Positions 61,956-64,000 of a DNA stretch of 64,000 nucleotides are shown piece by piece; the first letter of the stretch is position 1, and each line of letters starts with the position of its first letter. Source of the stretch: Paraburkholderia lacunae (lineage in GTDB: Bacteria; Pseudomonadota; Gammaproteobacteria; Burkholderiales; Burkholderiaceae). Position numbers and translations under genes: made by a program. The stretch is from contig NZ_QHKS01000004.1 in NCBI RefSeq assembly GCF_003353175.1, forward strand, positions 248,001 to 312,000, given 5' to 3'. The notes under the pieces were generated by a model. That model saw only the letters and a program-made list of their open reading frames with translations. It did not search any database and was not told the origin of the DNA.

Positions 61956-62800
61956 TGTCGGCGGTACGCTGACCGCGCATTCCGACTGCTTTCTTATAGC
62001 TTTCAGATTTGTTTCCGACCGCTTTCCGAGCGGTTGCCGCGTGACGATTGCGCGGTGATTGCTGCCAGTTGTTCGCGAAGCCCTTCGCGCGCCTTCTCCG
62101 GCTTGGCTCGAGGATTTCGACTTCGATGAAGACTTCGAATCCGGCCTGAGCGGCGCGCCGCGGCATCGCGTGAGTTGCGTTTTTTTTACCTCTAGCGGGC
62201 GTTGCGCCCCCGTCCGCACTACCCCGCCTTTTTACACGCCGAATACCGCAACGGGATCCTCTCCTGCGGCGCTCCTGCGCGCCTGTTCGACCACGCGCTC
62301 GTCCAGTTTCGACAAGATGCCCATGCATTGCCCTCAGCGCCGCTTACAGGTCACTTGCGGCGAGCGCTTCGATGAATCGAGCTTGACCCGCTGTGCGTCC
62401 GACGCAAACGATGACTTGTTCGCCGTGGCGCAAGCGGCGCGCGTCGACCGCGGCGCGCTGTGACCGAGCACGTCGATAGCCTTACGCATTGAGTAAGTTA
62501 TCCGACGAACAAATAGAGATCGCCGATTGCTTAAACCAGTCAGGCTATTTATTCTCTTATTAAAGTTACAAGCTACATACAACGATCACAAAGACGTAAT
62601 GGGCTGACTCCCAACTGCGCAAGGCAACGCATTTCGCCGCTGTCGCGGATAGCTGTTAATTAGGATTCTTAAAACAACAGAAACATAGTCAGCGCCGAAA
62701 GAGTAAAGATTGGCGCGCGGATCACTATCGAGGCTGATGGCCGCACTACGACTACCAGATAAAAACAGGGGCAATCATTTCTATATGTCGTACAAGAAAT
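61956..62800. other. Long intergenic region, no gene recognised
   Basis: About 850 bases between infA and the protease. GC content drops strongly after 62470, which suits a promoter or the edge of an acquired segment. Short frames at 62059-62463 have no family-like sequence or good ribosome sites. Confidence 0.35.
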
Positions 62801-64000
62801 ATGCAAAAAGAGAGATGTCGGGGCACGCGGGATGATGCCTGCAAAGCCGGTACAGGAATCAGTGGGTTGCAGCCGAAAGTAACAGCGCGCCGCGTGCTTG
62901 CCGGCGCAGCCTGTCTATCCCTTTCGCTGGCGCTCGCAGCATGTGGTGGAGACATCGGCAGCGACACGGCTGCCGGAACAACGCCGACGGTTGAAAAGAT
63001 GGCGGCATTGGCGGCGGCGTCGAGCACCGTTCCGCTGTCAATGTCGCTGAAAATGAATACGAGCGGTTTGTCACCGGATGCCTCCGTTGACCGCTTCATT
63101 ATCAAGTACAGAAACGGCACGTCGGAACGCGGATCAACTTTATCGGTCCAGTCGAGACTCGACCGGCTGGCAGGTGCCTTTCCCGCGAAGGCTCGTCATG
63201 TCCGCCGAACGGGCGTCGGCTCCGACGTAGTGACGACTGAGCGCAAGCTGAACGGCAAGGACGCCAGGGCTTTCATGCGCGCTATCGCATCGGACCCGAA
63301 CGTCGAATACGTGGAACCCGACACGGAAATGTCCGTCCTGATGGTTCCGAACGATCCGGAATACGGCATGCAGTGGGGCCTGACCTCCAACCTGAAACCC
63401 GGCACCACAACCGCAGGAATACGCGCGGAGGGCGCCTGGGATAACGCTAACGGTGCCGGCTCTGTAATCGCCGTGGTCGACAACGGTGTCACCAGCCACA
63501 GCGACCTGAATGCCAACTACCTGCCTGGGTACGACTTCACCACCAATCCCCGCGGCGGCAACGGCATGAACCCGGGCATCACCACGGAGAAATGCTCAGT
63601 CCTGTGGCACGGCACGCACGTAGCGGGCATTGCGGCAGCGCAGACGAATAACGGCGTCGGGATAGCCGGCGTGGCCCCCGCAGCGAAAATCGTCCCGGTT
63701 CGTGTCTTGAACGCCTGCGGACGAGGCTACACGTCCGATATTGCCGACGGCATTGTGTGGGCCGCCGGCGGGACTGTTCCGGGCGTCCCGGCGAATTCGT
63801 ATCCGGCGAAGGTCATCAATATAAGTCTTGGCGGGTCCGGCTCCTGTGAAACGACTTTTCGGAACGCCATTGACTACGCAGTCCGTCGCGGCGCCGTTGT
63901 TACCGCGGCCGCGGGCAACGATCATGCTAGCGCAACGAATTTTTCACCAGCCAATTGCCCAGGCGTAATCAGTGTGGGCGCGACCCATCGCGGCGGTTTG
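62801..64000 (+). CDS. Secreted subtilisin-like (S8) serine protease, 5' part
   Basis: The frame runs off the window end, giving the first 400 codons. The start is uncertain: ATG 62801 leaves a 30-residue polar extension before the hydrophobic core, and TTG 62864 is also possible. A lipobox-like LALAACGG (Cys48) ends the signal region. An inhibitor-like propeptide follows (FIIKYRNGT, then LNGKDARAFMRAIASDPNVE, YVEPDTEM). The S8 domain shows Asp227 in VIAVVDNGV, His270 in HGTHVAGIAAAQ, and the oxyanion-side VINISLGGSGSC; the catalytic Ser is beyond the edge. It acts outside the cell or in the outer membrane. Confidence 0.88.
   Translation, partial: MQKERCRGTRDDACKAGTGISGLQPKVTARRVLAGAACLSLSLALAACGGDIGSDTAAGTTPTVEKMAALAAASSTVPLSMSLKMNTSGLSPDASVDRFIIKYRNGTSERGSTLSVQSRLDRLAGAFPAKARHVRRTGVGSDVVTTERKLNGKDARAFMRAIASDPNVEYVEPDTEMSVLMVPNDPEYGMQWGLTSNLKPGTTTAGIRAEGAWDNANGAGSVIAVVDNGVTSHSDLNANYLPGYDFTTNPRGGNGMNPGITTEKCSVLWHGTHVAGIAAAQTNNGVGIAGVAPAAKIVPVRVLNACGRGYTSDIADGIVWAAGGTVPGVPANSYPAKVINISLGGSGSCETTFRNAIDYAVRRGAVVTAAAGNDHASATNFSPANCPGVISVGATHRGGL

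Noticed and set aside
62059..62463. Frames downstream of infA with an acidic FDFDEDFE segment
   Set aside because: The start signals are poor and no homologous pattern was recognised, so evidence is too weak for a gene call.

Overview
The window looks like a chromosome or megaplasmid segment of a Burkholderiaceae bacterium, most likely Paraburkholderia or a close relative. This is inferred from the high GC content, the second long-tailed infA, the phasin/acetoacetyl-CoA reductase pair, the DUF4148 protein, the valine-catabolic gene order and the IS110/IS1182-type remnants. No rRNA, tRNA or CRISPR array was recognised.

Region 1 (1-9.4 kb): the start of a CusCBA-type metal efflux operon on the minus strand (small Met-rich secreted protein, TolC-type channel, adaptor cut by the window edge), then an accessory stretch of secreted beta-propeller and GDSL proteins, orphan ORFs and decayed IS110 and IS6-like elements. 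Region 2 (8.4-22.3 kb): a YgiW-like OB-fold protein and a methyltransferase divergent from a QseBC-like two-component system with a tandem 11-bp repeat operator. These are followed by a response-regulator remnant, a cysteine synthase, a PHB pair (phasin, PhbB), an IS1182 remnant, a 961-residue beta-propeller/phosphoesterase fusion and a second two-component system.

Region 3 (22.3-35.2 kb) is the most interesting part and reads as a copper-handling island. A minus-strand operon encodes an ECF sigma factor (SigF type), its NrsF-type membrane anti-sigma factor, MerT, MerP and a GDCCVxC protein. Divergent from it is a bufferin operon: BufA precursor, BufB (DUF692/MNIO), BufC (DUF2063) and BufD (DoxX). 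A sequence matching the Caulobacter SigF consensus, GTAACC-N16-CGAA, lies directly in front of bufA. Downstream are a three-gene heavy-metal RND efflux system preceded by four TTnAC half-sites at exact 11-bp spacing, a cupredoxin and a TIGR03118-type lipoprotein.

Region 4 (35.4-41 kb): an accessory pair, Nmad3-type protein and NUDIX hydrolase, then a YqjI-like metalloregulator with a duplicated His-rich N-terminus. A 16-copy 9-bp repeat separates it from a YqjH-like siderophore-interacting protein, and an MFS transporter follows. Region 5 (41-50.1 kb): a valine/branched-chain acyl-CoA operon (HIBCH, enoyl-CoA hydratase, mmsB, mmsA, acyl-CoA synthetase, acyl-CoA dehydrogenase) with a divergent AraC regulator and two blocks of hairpin repeats between genes. 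Region 6 (50.2-64 kb): mostly core or housekeeping genes (NfeD protease and slipin, DUF4148, YaiI, purine permease, DUF1488, AcoR-like sigma-54 activator, ferredoxin, YqaE, DUF1653, YheO-like regulator, second infA), several intergenic tandem repeats, and the 5' part of a secreted subtilisin-like protease running off the window end.
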